NCBI GenBank assembly: GCA_002434595.1
Contig: DJKK01000189.1
Span: 1-6,539, forward strand
Length of the DNA stretch: 6,539 nt
Direction: 5' to 3'
Origin: Alphaproteobacteria bacterium UBA6544
Lineage (GTDB): Bacteria; Pseudomonadota; Alphaproteobacteria; UBA8366
Part shown: positions 5,874 to 6,539 of the stretch, piece after piece
Position numbering within the stretch: the first letter of the stretch is position 1
Layout of the letters: each line of letters opens with the position of its first letter
Notes under the pieces: model-generated
The model's database searches: none
What the model saw: only the letters and a program-made list of their open reading frames with translations
What the model was told of the DNA's origin: nothing
Program-made: the position numbers and the translations under genes

Positions 5874-6338
5874 TCATCCCGAACCGCTTTGTCGATATGG
5901 ATCAACTTTTACTTGATTATAAATTGGTGACGTCTGGTACTTATCGTTAATTGCATTTTCGCTGAAAGGTGCCTTTGAACGACAAAAGACTTCTCTTTTT
6001 ATGTCATACCAAAATGAAGGTGGATCAAATGTCCCTCCCCCAATACCCACTGTTCCGTTAAATGCTTCGGCATACCAATAAACAGTTGTCCCGCAGATAA
6101 CGCAAAATTCGGTACATACCTTATTACCGGACTCTGTCTCATATTCAAATTTTTGAAGTTTTCCACTCAATTTTTCCACGGCATTGCGTTCAAAATATAC
6201 CGAAACGCCGAATGCGGAACCTGTCCGTAATTGACAGTAACGGCAATGACATACAGCAGTATGGGTTGGATACGCTGATGTTTTATATCTAACCTCTCCA
6301 CAAGCACATCCACCCTCGTGTTTTTCAACGTCTGACAT
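5874..6338 (-). CDS. GFA/CENP-V family zinc protein
   Basis: A 154-aa protein of the glutathione-dependent formaldehyde-activating (GFA)/CENP-V fold, cytosolic with no signal peptide. The seven family cysteines are present: C11-A-C13 in GGCACGEVRY, C30-H-C32-x-x-C35 in AVCHCRYCQ, and C79-V-I-C82 in FCVICGTTVYW. They bind two zinc ions in the characterised members. The length and the GGTFDPP segment (101-107) also fit. The founding enzyme was proposed to speed S-hydroxymethylglutathione formation, but most family members, including short standalone ones like this, have no proven reaction, so I do not assign formaldehyde detoxification. GAGG lies 9 nt and GAG 4 nt before the ATG. It starts 17 bp after the Sel1 gene stop on the same strand, suggesting co-transcription. 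Codon use is intermediate: less AT-rich than the methyltransferase, more AT-rich than the permeases. The last residues (DPYRQSGSG) are followed by AGCGG and seven Ts but without a matching stem. Confidence 0.9.
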   Translation of the reverse strand: MSDVEKHEGGCACGEVRYKTSAYPTHTAVCHCRYCQLRTGSAFGVSVYFERNAVEKLSGKLQKFEYETESGNKVCTEFCVICGTTVYWYAEAFNGTVGIGGGTFDPPSFWYDIKREVFCRSKAPFSENAINDKYQTSPIYNQVKVDPYRQSGSG

Positions 6339-6355
6339 TTTCTCGTGCCTCAGCG

Positions 6356-6539
6356 TTAGACTGAAAAATGCGGATTAATTCGCATTCTATCTCCATCTTT
6401 GTACATCGCACCAATTAGTGTTTGGGCATCGGCATTCCCCTTTTCGGCAAGAGGTGTCCATACCCGCAGGGCAGTTGCGTAGTCTCCATTTTCGGCAGCA
6501 GTTAGACCCTTTTGTAAATCAGCACTCGCACTCATCCCC
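6356..6539 (-). CDS. Sel1-repeat (TPR-like) secreted protein, 5' end beyond window
   Basis: The frame is open to the right edge. An ATG at 6535 gives 59 residues to the stop, but it is probably internal: MSASADLQKGL resembles the end of a signal peptide (cleavage after ASA) followed by the start of small exported Sel1 proteins. The visible part has DLQKGLTAAENGDYATALRV (6-25), then WTPLAEKGNADAQTLIGAMY (26-45) and KDGD, a good match to one Sel1 helix pair with the LAEKGNADAQ signature. Sel1 repeats act as protein-protein binding scaffolds, often in the periplasm. After KDGD the usual continuation into a second repeat is absent: the protein ends RMRINPHFSV. This suggests truncation by frameshift or rearrangement, leaving about one repeat. 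It lies 17 bp upstream of the GFA-type gene. The real start and total length are not visible. Confidence 0.72.
   Translation of the reverse strand, partial: GMSASADLQKGLTAAENGDYATALRVWTPLAEKGNADAQTLIGAMYKDGDRMRINPHFSV

Noticed and set aside
6287..6361. Integron attC-like site: ATCTAAC at 6287-6293 and GTTAGAC at 6355-6361 fit the R-box consensus, and the nearby genes are short and varied in composition.
   Set aside because: The inner L-box pairing is absent when the two ends are compared, the span lies mostly inside the well-conserved GFA-type reading frame, and no integrase or second attC is visible.

Overview
The window looks like a chromosomal segment of a Gram-negative proteobacterium. 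I infer an alphaproteobacterium, possibly Rhodospirillales-like and possibly marine: the left part carries an RlpA lipoprotein and a soluble MltB-type lytic transglycosylase side by side on one strand, a neighbourhood I associate with that class. The taxonomy is an inference and no marker gene in the window settles it.

Layout. (1) Positions 1-1650, minus strand: a cell-wall pair, a periplasmic MltB-type lytic transglycosylase followed 58 bp later by the lipoprotein RlpA. RlpA runs off the left edge, so its C-terminal part is not seen. (2) Positions 1651-1991: a 341-bp divergent intergenic region with no gene, containing two hairpins just upstream of the transporter operon. (3) Positions 1992-4925, plus strand: an inner-membrane permease operon of the dipeptide/oligopeptide/nickel ABC importer family. 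It has one DppB-type subunit followed by two tandem DppC-type paralogues, which are about 76% identical over their last 219 aligned residues. A strong GC-rich hairpin sits between the two dppC copies. No ATPase or substrate-binding protein gene is present, and genes on the opposite strand flank the operon on both sides. (4) Positions 4926-5104: a short intergenic boundary where base composition changes sharply. (5) Positions 5105-5764, minus strand: a very AT-rich class I SAM-dependent methyltransferase that looks acquired. (6) Positions 5874-6539, minus strand: a GFA/CENP-V-type zinc protein preceded by the 3' end of a Sel1-repeat protein, 17 bp apart and probably co-transcribed.

How the genes work together. 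RlpA and the MltB-type enzyme both cleave peptidoglycan glycan strands, and their arrangement suggests coordinated expression. The DppB-type subunit should pair with a DppC-type subunit to form the import channel. With two DppC copies, two alternative heterodimers, or a mixed population, are possible. ATPases and binding proteins would have to be encoded elsewhere. The right-hand genes show no clear functional link to the transporter.

No defence system, CRISPR array, integrase, transposase, tRNA or rRNA is recognisable. The least ordinary element is the partner-less permease operon with tandem DppC subunits. The rest looks like conserved core genes plus a small accessory patch.
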